From Corynebacterium sanguinis (lineage in GTDB: Bacteria > Actinomycetota > Actinomycetes > Mycobacteriales > Mycobacteriaceae), in NCBI RefSeq assembly GCF_007641235.1, contig NZ_CP038157.1:1054001-1118000 (forward strand): a DNA stretch of 64,000 bases, given 5' to 3'. The notes below the pieces were generated by a model. That model searched no databases, was not told where the DNA came from, and saw nothing but the letters and a program-made list of their open reading frames with translations. A program made the translations under genes and the position numbers. Below, piece after piece: positions 9,360 through 20,225 of the stretch. How positions within the stretch are numbered: position 1 is the stretch's first letter; each line of letters begins with the position of its first letter.

Positions 9360-10163
9360 ATGAAAATCGCGCTATTGCAAGTGACCACCGGGCCTGATAA
9401 AGGCGAGAACCTGACCAACGTGTCCGTCGGCATTCGGGAGGCGGCCGCGAACGGGGCGACGCTGATTGTCACGCCCGAGGCCACCAGCCAGGGCTTCGAC
9501 GAGGGGCGCTTGGACACCCAGGCTGAAGAGCTCGACGGCCCGTTTTCCACCGGGCTGCGCGAGCTGGCCGAGGAGCTTGGCGTGACCATCGTCGCCGGAA
9601 TGTTCCGCCCCGCCGATGAAATGGACGGGCTCAACCGCGTCTACAACACTGCGCTGATCACCGGCGATGGGGTGCACAAGGGCTACGACAAGATCCACAC
9701 CTTCGACGTGGCCGACTACACAGAATCCGCCACGGTCAAGCCCGGGGGCGAGCTGGTCACCTTCGTCCACGAGGGTGCCGTGGTGGGCGTGGCCACGTGC
9801 TTTGACATCCGCTACCCGGAGCAGTTCAAAAACCTCGCCCGGCTCGGTGCGGAGGTGATCGTCGTGCCCACGAGCTGGGCCGACGGGAAGAACAAGCGCG
9901 AGCAGTGGCGCACCCTCACTGTCGCGCGCGCACTGGACACCGGGGTGTTCATCGTCGCGGCCGACCAGGCTAGGCCCGGGGGAGAGGCCCACGCGGGCCA
10001 GGCCAGCGGGCCGACCGGCATCGGTCACTCGGTCGTCGTCGCACCAAACGGGCAGCGCATCGCCGAGGCAGGTTACGGGCCCGAAATCGTCTACGCCGAC
10101 ATTGACATCGCGGCAGTCGCCGAGGCCCGCGCCAGCCTGCCGCTGCTTCACCACGCCAGCTAG
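9360..10163 (+). CDS. Carbon-nitrogen hydrolase (nitrilase superfamily amidase)
   Basis: Cytosolic hydrolase cleaving an amide bond of an omega-amide or deaminated metabolite (Nit1/Nit2 or YafV-like branch). The 267-residue protein has the Glu-Lys-Cys triad: Glu in VTPEATSQG (about residue 40), Lys in GYDKIHTFD (about 111), Cys in GVATCFDIRYPE (about 145). Length and motifs are typical of the Nit branch. The start ATG 9360 (MKIALLQV) is the conserved N-terminus. It converges on, and overlaps by 4 bases, the next gene on the opposite strand. A metabolite-repair role is a family-based guess. Confidence 0.9.
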   Translation: MKIALLQVTTGPDKGENLTNVSVGIREAAANGATLIVTPEATSQGFDEGRLDTQAEELDGPFSTGLRELAEELGVTIVAGMFRPADEMDGLNRVYNTALITGDGVHKGYDKIHTFDVADYTESATVKPGGELVTFVHEGAVVGVATCFDIRYPEQFKNLARLGAEVIVVPTSWADGKNKREQWRTLTVARALDTGVFIVAADQARPGGEAHAGQASGPTGIGHSVVVAPNGQRIAEAGYGPEIVYADIDIAAVAEARASLPLLHHAS

Positions 10164-11131
10164 GAAGCCGGCACCGACCACTTCTCCGGGGCATCGGGGC
10201 AGACCCGCAGCACCCCGGGAGGGGGGTTCAAGGCGGCGATGTCGACCTCCGGGCCGCAGTAGACAACCTCCCCGGACGTCGAGGGGGTCTCGACAATGCT
10301 GAACCACTCGCACACCGCGGCCAGACGTTCGAAGGTCGAGCGCTGCGCGACCTCGCCGAGCAGCGCAAGGCGGACCCGCGGCGGCTGCGGCATCTCCAGG
10401 GCGTGAAACACGATCGCCTTCGCCGCGGCCGTGCCTGAGCCCACCGCGGTGACGCTGAGCTCGCTGCGCGCGAAGCTCGGCCACATGCCTCGCGCCGCGC
10501 CGAGCGTGACGTAATCGCCGACCTGTACCTCGATCTCGCACGTGACATGGAACTCCAACTGGCTAAACGGGTTCGCCGGCAGCGCCGGGGCGAGGTTGCG
10601 CCACACACCCTGGCGGCCAACCTGCAACACCGGCATGAACTGGCCCGGACGGTAGCCCAGGGGAAACCCCGCTTCGAGGCGAACCACGTGTATGCCCCCT
10701 TCAGGGCGCACCGCCGTCACCCGCGCCGCGGCGGCCGCCGGGACCCCCTCCACATCGGCGGCGTGGGCGGTACGCGCCATCTCGGCTGCGGCGTCCTCGA
10801 GCACGAAGCGCGCCTCGATGCCCGCCGAAAGTACCTGGCGGATCAGGCGTGCGAACACCGCGTAGGCGGTGGGAGGGAAGCCGTAGCGGCGCAGGTCCAG
10901 GGCCCATGCGCGCAGCGTGTGAAGGGTGGATTCGGGCAGGGTCGCCGTACGGCTTGAGGTCAGGAAAATGTAGGTCAGAGCGTCGATAAGCTCGTGCGAG
11001 ACCTTGTTCGAATCCCGCGGAAACATGCCGGCGCCCTGCGGCAGCTCGGCGATGATGGCGCTGAAAAGCTGCTCGCGCACGCGCTCGCGCTCGCTGCGCA
11101 GCGTGCGCACTTCCTGTGAGAACCGATCCAT
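10160..11131 (-). CDS. Flavohaemoglobin-like protein with degenerate cofactor motifs
   Basis: A 323-residue protein resembling an actinobacterial globin plus FAD-binding (ferredoxin-reductase-like) fusion. The N-terminal part (about 1-125) has a globin-like helix pattern ending in LRRYGFPPTAYAVFARLI, the position equivalent to the F-H helices of flavohaemoglobins. The central part has YRPGQFMPVL, typical of the FAD domain. The proximal haem histidine seems replaced (LRRYG instead of a His before YG), and the usual RxYS FAD motif reads RNLAPA. It could therefore be a non-haem sensor or relic. Family placement is from residue pattern only. Confidence 0.55.
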   Translation of the reverse strand: MDRFSQEVRTLRSERERVREQLFSAIIAELPQGAGMFPRDSNKVSHELIDALTYIFLTSSRTATLPESTLHTLRAWALDLRRYGFPPTAYAVFARLIRQVLSAGIEARFVLEDAAAEMARTAHAADVEGVPAAAAARVTAVRPEGGIHVVRLEAGFPLGYRPGQFMPVLQVGRQGVWRNLAPALPANPFSQLEFHVTCEIEVQVGDYVTLGAARGMWPSFARSELSVTAVGSGTAAAKAIVFHALEMPQPPRVRLALLGEVAQRSTFERLAAVCEWFSIVETPSTSGEVVYCGPEVDIAALNPPPGVLRVCPDAPEKWSVPAS

Positions 11132-11186
11132 AGTTTTTAGCCTACTAATGCTTCACAAGTGCTGTGGCTCGGATATCGTCGTAGCT

Positions 11187-12575
11187 GTGGAATACACCCC
11201 TTACACACTGCTTACGGATATCGGCTGGATCTCCATCCTGCTCATCGTCGGCAACGTCCTGCGCAACCGACTCAAGGTTCTTCAGGCACTGCTTCTACCC
11301 GCACCGATCACCGCTGGGTTGATCGGGCTCCTGATCGGCCCCGAAGTACTCGGACTGATCAACTGGTCCGACCAGGTGGGCACCTACACCACGCTGCTTA
11401 TCGCTGTGGTGTTCGCCTCTATGGCCTTCTCCATGGATCTCGGTGGCTCCATTGCTTCCGGGGCCCGCAATATGTGGGCCTACTCCACCGCGATGTTCAT
11501 GGGGCAGTGGGGCATATTCATACTTCTCGGGCTGTACCTGTTCGCGCCGCTGTTCGGCACCGAGCCCTGGTTCGGGATGATGCTGCCCGTCGGCTTCGTC
11601 GGCGGTTTCGGCACCGCCGCGGCAGTGGGGTCCTCGCTGGAGGGCATCGGTATTGCGGAGGCTTCCTCGCTGGGCTTTACCTCCGCGACCGTGGGCACGC
11701 TGGTGGCGATTGTGGGCGGTGTCATCGTGGCCAACTTGGGCATCCGCGCGGGCCGGGCCACCGAGCTCAAAGGCGAGCTCCCGGCGGACCTGCGCACAGG
11801 ATATATCGAGAACGAGGTGGATCGCCCGTCCATCGGCAAGGCAACCACCAACCCCTCGTCGATTGAGCCGCTTGCGCTGCACGGCGGTTTCATCGTGTTT
11901 ACGGTGCTAATTGCCTACCTGCTCAACGGACTTATCAAGGACCAGTGGCCAAACGTGTCCATCCCGCTGTTTGCCATGTCCTTCGTCGTGGGGCTGATTG
12001 GTCGCATGCTGCTGCGCGTTGCCGGTCGCGAAAACTACCTTGACCGCGACACTGTCAGCTCGATTTCGGGCGCGGCCACCGATTACATGATCGCCTTCGG
12101 TATCGCCTCGATCGTTCCCGCGGCGCTCGCCGATTACTGGCAGGCGCTCGTGCTCATGTTCGTTCTGGGCACTCTCTTCTGTGTGGTGTGGATGCTGTGG
12201 GCGGGGCCCTTGTTCTTCGGCGAGAACTGGCTCGAGCGTGGCATCTTCGGCTGGGGCTGGGCCACCGCCGCAGTCGCAACAGGTATCGCGCTGCTGAAGA
12301 TGGTCGACCCGAAGCTGAAATCCGGCACGCTCAACGAGTACGGCGTGGCCTACGTCGGCTTCGCGCCCTTTGAAATCGGCATGACCATCCTCGCGCCGAT
12401 CGCGGTGATTGCGGGATTCACAACTGGTTTCGGGTGGGCTTCCTTCGCCATTGCGGTTGGTGTGCTCATCATGAGCTTCGCGCTGAAGTGGGTGCCCGCG
12501 AAGAAACATGGCAAAGGAAATGGGGGTCTTCAAGGCAGGTCGACGCGGATTCAAACGGTGACGAAGGCGGACTAG
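11187..12575 (+). CDS. GltS-type sodium/glutamate symporter family protein
   Basis: A membrane carrier of the ESS (glutamate:Na+ symporter) family, about 462 residues with some 10-12 membrane segments. The two reentrant Gly-rich regions typical of the fold are visible (PVGFVGGFGTAAAVGSSLEG near residue 133 and FGWGWATAAVATGIALLKM near 352). I take GTG 11187 (VEYTPYTLLTDIGW) as start because the sequence before it is not membrane-like; ATG 11148 is an alternative. The hydrophilic tail (KKHGKGNGG...) is cytosolic. Substrate glutamate or a related dicarboxylate is inferred from the family. Confidence 0.82.
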   Translation: MEYTPYTLLTDIGWISILLIVGNVLRNRLKVLQALLLPAPITAGLIGLLIGPEVLGLINWSDQVGTYTTLLIAVVFASMAFSMDLGGSIASGARNMWAYSTAMFMGQWGIFILLGLYLFAPLFGTEPWFGMMLPVGFVGGFGTAAAVGSSLEGIGIAEASSLGFTSATVGTLVAIVGGVIVANLGIRAGRATELKGELPADLRTGYIENEVDRPSIGKATTNPSSIEPLALHGGFIVFTVLIAYLLNGLIKDQWPNVSIPLFAMSFVVGLIGRMLLRVAGRENYLDRDTVSSISGAATDYMIAFGIASIVPAALADYWQALVLMFVLGTLFCVVWMLWAGPLFFGENWLERGIFGWGWATAAVATGIALLKMVDPKLKSGTLNEYGVAYVGFAPFEIGMTILAPIAVIAGFTTGFGWASFAIAVGVLIMSFALKWVPAKKHGKGNGGLQGRSTRIQTVTKAD

Positions 12576-12601
12576 GTCCGTCGCCGCGGGAAAATTTTCA
12601 C

Positions 12602-12622
12602 CTTGAGTGGAACAGACTCAAC
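12602..12622 (+). promoter_or_regulatory. HAIR operator (HspR site) at clpB
   Basis: CTTGAGT (12602-12608), seven bases, ACTCAAC (12616-12622): one mismatch to the HAIR consensus and nearly identical to the dnaK site. It overlaps the -35 of the SigH-like promoter, so HspR would block polymerase directly. Confidence 0.9.
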
Positions 12623-12634
12623 TTCTGTGGCGTT
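12609..12634 (+). promoter_or_regulatory. Candidate SigH-type promoter of clpB
   Basis: GGAA at 12609-12612 and GTT at 12632-12634 are spaced by 19 bases as at dnaK. The -35 lies inside the HAIR element, giving the same combination of SigH activation and HspR repression. Confidence 0.6.
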
Positions 12635-12680
12635 GGAGATGGTGGATAACAAAAACTAGAACGAAAGGAACGTGGCCACA

Positions 12681-15239
<2,559 letters not shown>

Positions 15240-15304
15240 ACACGCGCGGCGGGCGCGATGGGTTGGCTCCACCAGCGACCCGCCGAGGCACTACACTGCC
15301 AACC

Positions 15305-15721
15305 ATGCAGCCGACGACGATGATCATCACCCGAGTGGCCGTTCCGGGAGTGGAGAACGAGCAATTGGCTGCACACCAGCTGGGGCCGAATATCTTTGTC
15401 GTGGCCAGCGTCCCCTTCGTGGATACGACGCTGGCGCTCGGCGACATTGTGGAATGTGTGCTGGTCAACCGGTGCTACCACGTTGATCGCGTGGTTGTGC
15501 GCGGCGGCTCGTCGACCGTGCGGATCATGCCCACGAACGAGTACTCCAACGACGACATCGCCGAGACGCTTCTAGCTCTGGGGTGTCGCGTGGAGCTCGG
15601 ACCCGGCGGGATGTTGGCCGCCAGCATCGGCCCGGACTGCCCGCGCGAGGGAATTATGGAGTGGCTCGATGGCCTCGAGGCCGAGGGCGTGATCGAGCAG
15701 GCGCCTGGTTACACGGCGTAA
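15305..15721 (+). CDS. Small conserved protein, probably DUF4265
   Basis: A 138-residue cytosolic protein. Residues about 5-85 (AVPGVENEQLAAHQLG..., VASVPFVDTTLALGDIVEC, VVVRGGSSTVRIMP) fit the DUF4265 pattern of a short beta-rich domain with a conserved GDxV and a (G/S)xSTxR motif. The C-terminal part (LLALGCRVELGPGGMLAASI) looks like a small alpha/beta module. The start ATG 15305 is chosen because the preceding in-frame codons are not conserved-like. It lies between clpB and a rhodanese gene, all on the plus strand. Function unknown. Confidence 0.6.
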   Translation: MQPTTMIITRVAVPGVENEQLAAHQLGPNIFVVASVPFVDTTLALGDIVECVLVNRCYHVDRVVVRGGSSTVRIMPTNEYSNDDIAETLLALGCRVELGPGGMLAASIGPDCPREGIMEWLDGLEAEGVIEQAPGYTA

Positions 15722-15764
15722 CTTACCCGGCGGGATCAGCATCGGTTCCCTATGCTTGGGGCCC

Positions 15765-16607
15765 ATGACGGTATTTGTCTCCGCCAGCGAGCTCAACGAG
15801 CGTATCCGGTCCGGTCAAAAGCAAACTATCCTCGCCGTCTTGTGGGAGCCGGTTGAGGGCAAAGCGTGGTCCAAGTTCCAATCCGAGCACATTCCCACCG
15901 CCATGTTCTGCGACCCCGCCGTGACCTTGGCGGGCATGCCGGGCCGCGAGTCAGGCCGCAACCCGCACCCGACGCTGGAGTCGCTGGAGCAATTCCTCGC
16001 CGAGTGGGGCATTGAGCAGGGCCGTCCGGTCTACATCTACGACACGGGTGCCGGGGTTTTCTCCGCGCGCGCGTGGTGGACGCTGCGCTGGATGGGAGTG
16101 GAGGACGTCTTCATCGTCGACGGCGGTTTCCGCGCCTGGGACGCCGCCGATTTCGACACCGTTGCGGGCCCCGGCAACGTCACCGTGCGCGCCTCCTATA
16201 CCGCGCGGCCGGGCAGCTTGCCGATGGTGGAGATCGACCAGGTCCGCGATTTCGCAGGATTGCTCATCGACGCCCGCGACGCCGCGCGCTACGAAGGCCG
16301 CCGCGAGCTGCTCGACCTCAAAGCGGGCCACATCCCGGGGGCGCTCAACCTCCCCGTGGGCGACCTGTTGGATGAGCAGACGCGCCAGGTGGTCGGCATC
16401 GACACGATTCGGGACCGGTTCGCCCAGCTCGGGGTCACGCAGAACACCGCGCCGGAGGACGTCGTGGTGTACTCGGGCTCGGGCAACCACTCCGCGCTGC
16501 TGATCGCGGCGATGGCCCACGCCGGGTTGCCGGTGGCCTCGCACTACGTGGCGGGGTGGTCGCAGTGGAGCGGGGATCCGACAAACCCGGTGGCCCGCAA
16601 CCTCTAA
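15765..16607 (+). CDS. Rhodanese-fold protein (SseA-like) lacking the catalytic cysteine
   Basis: A two-domain rhodanese of 280 residues, the size of thiosulfate sulfurtransferases. The N-terminal (normally inactive) domain carries DTGAGVFSARAWW and the C-terminal domain runs from about 145 (LIDARDAARYEGRRE). Where active enzymes have a Cys-X-Gly-Ser-Gly loop, this protein reads YSGSGNHSALL, with Ser in place of the persulfide-forming Cys. The fold is clear; classical sulfur transfer is doubtful. The start ATG 15765 (MTVFVSASEL) is used; an in-frame alternative nine bases upstream adds three residues. Confidence 0.85.
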   Translation: MTVFVSASELNERIRSGQKQTILAVLWEPVEGKAWSKFQSEHIPTAMFCDPAVTLAGMPGRESGRNPHPTLESLEQFLAEWGIEQGRPVYIYDTGAGVFSARAWWTLRWMGVEDVFIVDGGFRAWDAADFDTVAGPGNVTVRASYTARPGSLPMVEIDQVRDFAGLLIDARDAARYEGRRELLDLKAGHIPGALNLPVGDLLDEQTRQVVGIDTIRDRFAQLGVTQNTAPEDVVVYSGSGNHSALLIAAMAHAGLPVASHYVAGWSQWSGDPTNPVARNL

Positions 16608-16639
16608 TTGGCACAGCCACGCAGTAACATCATCATGCG

Positions 16640-17701
16640 ATGGCCTACGTATTGATCTTCCTCGCTGTGGTGGCGCTTCTCGCCGCCGGCGCTTTGTGGT
16701 ACGCGGACTCGCGGCAGCGCCCCGCTGAGCCGGAGCCGCGGCGTGCCCCAGAACCGCCCGCAGCGCTAGAAGCCCCGCAGTCCGAGCCCGAAGCGCTGCC
16801 GGAGCCCCAGCTAGAACCCGCACCCGAACCCGCCTCGGAGCCGGTGAAACTGGCCACCCCGCACCGCAGCTCGGGGCTCCAGCTCCCGGGCTCGGGTCGC
16901 CGCGGCCGGCGGGAGCGCCGCGCGTGGGCGCAGGCGAAGGGCCTGGAGTTTTCCCGCAGCGACGAGCTGCTCGGCGGGGAGTGGACCCGCGGGGCCGCGG
17001 CCTCCGGCGCGACGCCGAAGGACATCGCGTCCGGCACTGTGTTCGGCCACGACACCCACGTCATGGACCTCGGCGGGGTGACCGTGATGGCGATGCGCAC
17101 AGGCGAGGTCAGCGATATCGTGGTCGATTTCCGCCGCGACGGCTTCGTGGCCGACTCCTCCGCCGACCTGATGGAGGTCGAGCGCGTTGAAGACTTCAGC
17201 GTCTTCGCCACGGAGGTCGCGCCAGTGCAGCGCTTCCTCGACATCCGCGTGCGCACCGCGCTCGAGCAGTTCCCCGACGCAGTGCTGGCCGCGTGGTGCG
17301 AATCGGAGTGGGTGCTCGCCCAGACCGCGAAGAACTCCACCCCGCAGGATTGGGACGCCATGCTCGCCCCGCTCGCCCTGCTTGCCGACGCCGCCCGCGT
17401 CCTGCCGCCGCGCAGCTGGGCGGCGGTCGAGTTCGCGCACCCGACGCGCGAGATGGCGGTAAGTGGGGTCGTTGGTGAGGGCGTCGAGAAGCAGCAGGCG
17501 TCGGGTTCGACCCGCGTGACGCGGCCCGAGGAGCCGCGGGCGATGCCGACGCGCACGACCGGTGCGGTGCGCGGGACGGTTCAGCCGCGTGCGGTGGGCG
17601 CAGATGAGGTCGCGCCGATCGCCGAGGAGCTTGAAAGCCCGACCGGCGCCGACCTCACGCGTGTGCGCCGCGACCAGACCCCGCCGTCCATTTTCGGCTA
17701 A
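16640..17701 (+). CDS. Membrane-anchored protein of unknown function
   Basis: An unrecognised 353-residue protein. Residues about 3-22 form one hydrophobic segment (VLIFLAVVALLAAGALWYA), followed by a Pro/Glu-rich linker (about 28-75). A basic stretch RRGRRERRAWAQAKG leads into a soluble domain (about 90-275) with mixed alpha/beta character. A low-complexity tail follows. It probably sits at the inner membrane with its domain in the cytosol. It lies 18 bases before pyrE and could share its transcript. The same position holds a conserved hypothetical in related corynebacteria (recalled). Confidence 0.7.
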   Translation: MAYVLIFLAVVALLAAGALWYADSRQRPAEPEPRRAPEPPAALEAPQSEPEALPEPQLEPAPEPASEPVKLATPHRSSGLQLPGSGRRGRRERRAWAQAKGLEFSRSDELLGGEWTRGAAASGATPKDIASGTVFGHDTHVMDLGGVTVMAMRTGEVSDIVVDFRRDGFVADSSADLMEVERVEDFSVFATEVAPVQRFLDIRVRTALEQFPDAVLAAWCESEWVLAQTAKNSTPQDWDAMLAPLALLADAARVLPPRSWAAVEFAHPTREMAVSGVVGEGVEKQQASGSTRVTRPEEPRAMPTRTTGAVRGTVQPRAVGADEVAPIAEELESPTGADLTRVRRDQTPPSIFG

Positions 17702-17719
17702 CGAGTAAGGTTTAATCCC

Positions 17720-18256
17720 ATGAACGATGCCACAAACGAGCTTGCCCAGCTGGTCAAAGACCTCGCCGTCGTGCACGGCAAGGTCACCTTGTCGTCCGGG
17801 CGCGAGGCCGACTACTACGTGGACCTGCGTCGCGCGACGCTGCACCACCGCGCGTCCGCGCTCATCGGGCAGCTTCTGCGCGAGCTTACCGACGACCTCA
17901 CCTTCGACGCCGTCGGCGGGCTCACCCTCGGCGCCGACCCGGTGGCCGCGGCGATCATGCACGCGCCGGGCCGCGACATCGACGCCTTCGTGGTGCGCAA
18001 GGAGGCGAAAAAGCATGGGATGCAGCGGCGCGTGGAGGGGCCGTCGATTAGCGGAAAGCGCGTGCTCGTCGTGGAGGACACCACGACTACGGGCAACTCG
18101 CCGCTGACCGCGGTCGAGGCGTGCCGCGCGGAGGGCGCGGAGGTCGTTGCCGTGGCCACCGTCGTCGACCGCGCCACCGGGGCCGCCGAAGTGCTGCGCG
18201 AGGCAGGCCTAGAGTATCGCTACCTGCTCGGACTCGAGGACCTTGGACTCAGCTAA
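17720..18256 (+). CDS. pyrE: Orotate phosphoribosyltransferase
   Basis: Joins orotate and PRPP to orotidine monophosphate in de novo pyrimidine synthesis. The 178-residue protein has the PRPP-binding signature VLVVEDTTTTGNS (about residues 114-126), the Lys-rich flexible loop (VRKEAKKHGMQRRVEG) and the N-terminal GKVTLSSGREADYYVDLR. Size is normal. Its last 14 bases overlap the TTG-started methyltransferase gene, suggesting coupling. Confidence 0.96.
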   Translation: MNDATNELAQLVKDLAVVHGKVTLSSGREADYYVDLRRATLHHRASALIGQLLRELTDDLTFDAVGGLTLGADPVAAAIMHAPGRDIDAFVVRKEAKKHGMQRRVEGPSISGKRVLVVEDTTTTGNSPLTAVEACRAEGAEVVAVATVVDRATGAAEVLREAGLEYRYLLGLEDLGLS

Positions 18257-18890
18257 AGGCCCCACCGAATGGGGCGAGGGCCGCCACGGCGTCGGGCCGT
18301 GGCAGGGCCCGTGGCCGGAGGATCCGCGCTACGACCCGGAGTTTCTCGAACACGGCGATCGCCGCAACGTGGTCGACGCCTACCGCTACCTCTCGCTCGA
18401 GGCGATCCGCGCCGAGCTGGACAAGCGCCGCCACCCGTTCCACGTGGCGATCGAGAATTTCGAGAACGACATGAACATCGGCACCGTCGTGCGCACCGCC
18501 AACGCCTTCCTCGCCGCAGCGGTGCACATCGTCGGGCGGCGGCGCTGGAACCGGCGCGGCGCGATGGTCACCGACCGCTACCAGCACATCATCCACCACG
18601 ACACCGTGGCGGATCTGGCGCAGTGGGCTGCGCAGCGGGATCTGGCGATCGTGGCCATAGACAACACGCCCGGCTCGGTCCCCTTGGAAACGGCGCATCT
18701 GCCGCGCGAGTGCGTGCTGGTGTTCGGCCAGGAGGGCCCCGGGATCACCGACGACGCGGCAAGTGCCGCGGCGATGACCTGCTCGATTGCCCAGTTCGGT
18801 TCGACGCGCTCGATCAACGCGGGCGTGGCGGCGGGCATCGCCATGCACGCCTGGATCCGGCAGCACGGAGACCTTGAGCAATCCTGGTAG
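18243..18890 (+). CDS. TrmH/SpoU-family RNA 2'-O-methyltransferase
   Basis: A SAM-dependent RNA ribose methylase with the SPOUT knot. The 215-residue protein shows motif 1 (NDMNIGTVVRTANAF, about 79), motif 2 (LVFGQEGPGI, about 160) and motif 3 (STRSINAGVAAGIAMHAW). The N-terminal extension of about 60 residues is less conserved. The start is TTG 18243 within the end of pyrE (14-base overlap). The tRNA or rRNA target is not readable from sequence. Confidence 0.9.
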   Translation: MDSAKGPTEWGEGRHGVGPWQGPWPEDPRYDPEFLEHGDRRNVVDAYRYLSLEAIRAELDKRRHPFHVAIENFENDMNIGTVVRTANAFLAAAVHIVGRRRWNRRGAMVTDRYQHIIHHDTVADLAQWAAQRDLAIVAIDNTPGSVPLETAHLPRECVLVFGQEGPGITDDAASAAAMTCSIAQFGSTRSINAGVAAGIAMHAWIRQHGDLEQSW

Positions 18891-18937
18891 ATTCGTCTTA
18901 TATCTTTGTGGGTGTCCAACTGAAATGAGGTGCTCTG

Positions 18938-20146
18938 ATGGCCGAGAAGTGGTCTCATCGCGCTGACTTGGCGGAATCAGCGATTAATGAGCGCCACGCC
19001 TCCCGCCTGTGGAGCCTGCCCGGAACCAACCTCGCCGTCGTCGCCTGGCCGCCACGCTCCCCGGAGCGCGGTTTCGTGCACTGGCATTACTGGTGGCAGG
19101 CCCACTATCTCGACTGCCAGATCGACGCCGCGTGCCGACGCCCCACCAAAACGCGCCGCAAGCGCATAGGCGACACCCTGCGCGCGATGCGCCTGCGCAG
19201 CCGCGGCGACCTGGCCAGCAACAAGTACTACGACGACAAGTCGTGGCTCGCGCTCGCCTGGAACCGCGCAACAGCGCTTGAGGGCATTGAGCGGACCAAG
19301 GCACTTGACGCCCTCGAGTTCAACATCCTCGCCGGCATCGACCCCGTCACCGGGGTCCTGCCGTGGCGCGCCGGGGAGACCTACTACAACGTGCCGTCGA
19401 ACGGGCCGGCATCGATCCTGTTCGCCCGCACGGGCCGCCTGGACAAGGCGCGCGCGATGACGGACTGGATCTACGACAATCTCAGCGCCGACTCCGGCTT
19501 GGTCAACGACGGAATCCGCATGCGCATGCATGGGCCCGAGGTGGTGGACAAGATCTACACCTACAACCAGGGCACCGTGCTCGGTGCCTCCCTCGAGATC
19601 GCGCTTGCGCTGCGTGACGACGTCGGCCTGGGCAACACAGACCCCATTGATTCCTTCGACCACTCCCACCGCGCTGATGCCTCGGTGTTCTACATCACCC
19701 ACATTCGCGAACTGGTCAAGGCGATCGCCCTGCACCTGGCCACCCCGCAGGGTGTGATTCTCTGCCCGCCGCATGAAACGCGCGACGGTGACGGCGCATT
19801 GTTCAAGGGGATCCTCGCGCGCTACCTTGCCGATGTTGCGCTGCGCCTGCCGGAGGATTCGCGCGAGAACATCGCGACACGCAAAGTCGCCGCGCGCATG
19901 GTGATGGCGTCGGCGGAGTCGCTGTGGAACCACCGGCTCGAGGTCGACGGATTGCCCATCTTCGCCTCCGAGTGGTCTGACGACGCTCGCTTGCCGCACA
20001 ACTACGGGTTGGGGCCGTCGTCGATAAGCGAGGCGGTGGGGCTTGTGCGTATCGACGAGCGCGACCTCTCCGTGCAGCTCTCCGGCTGGATGCTGCTTGA
20101 GGCGGCGGCGCGGATCGCGGGCGGGGAGCCGGAGGACTCCGAATAA
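18938..20146 (+). CDS. Glycoside hydrolase family 76 protein (alpha-1,6-mannanase-like)
   Basis: A 402-residue protein with the (alpha/alpha)6-barrel pattern of GH76. Recognisable family blocks are KYYDDKSWLALAWNRA (about residue 90, holding the Asp pair of the active site), PWRAGETYYNVPSNGPASI and IYTYNQGTVLGASLE (about 207). GH76 enzymes cut alpha-1,6-mannan, the backbone of lipomannan and lipoarabinomannan in mycolata. No signal peptide is visible, so either the enzyme is cytosolic or the export route is not evident. It is monocistronic with ATG 18938. The substrate is inferred from the family. Confidence 0.87.
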   Translation: MAEKWSHRADLAESAINERHASRLWSLPGTNLAVVAWPPRSPERGFVHWHYWWQAHYLDCQIDAACRRPTKTRRKRIGDTLRAMRLRSRGDLASNKYYDDKSWLALAWNRATALEGIERTKALDALEFNILAGIDPVTGVLPWRAGETYYNVPSNGPASILFARTGRLDKARAMTDWIYDNLSADSGLVNDGIRMRMHGPEVVDKIYTYNQGTVLGASLEIALALRDDVGLGNTDPIDSFDHSHRADASVFYITHIRELVKAIALHLATPQGVILCPPHETRDGDGALFKGILARYLADVALRLPEDSRENIATRKVAARMVMASAESLWNHRLEVDGLPIFASEWSDDARLPHNYGLGPSSISEAVGLVRIDERDLSVQLSGWMLLEAAARIAGGEPEDSE

Positions 20147-20225
20147 GGGCGGCAGCGACTGCGACGACGGTCCAAAACGGGCATACTGGGGGTGCACACG
20201 AACAACCATCCTGGAGGTTTATTCC

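Noticed and set aside
11004..11186. Extended N-terminus of the GltS-type carrier
   Set aside because: The extra residues are basic and Ser-rich, overlap the opposite-strand gene and are not membrane-like; the start at 11187 fits the family.
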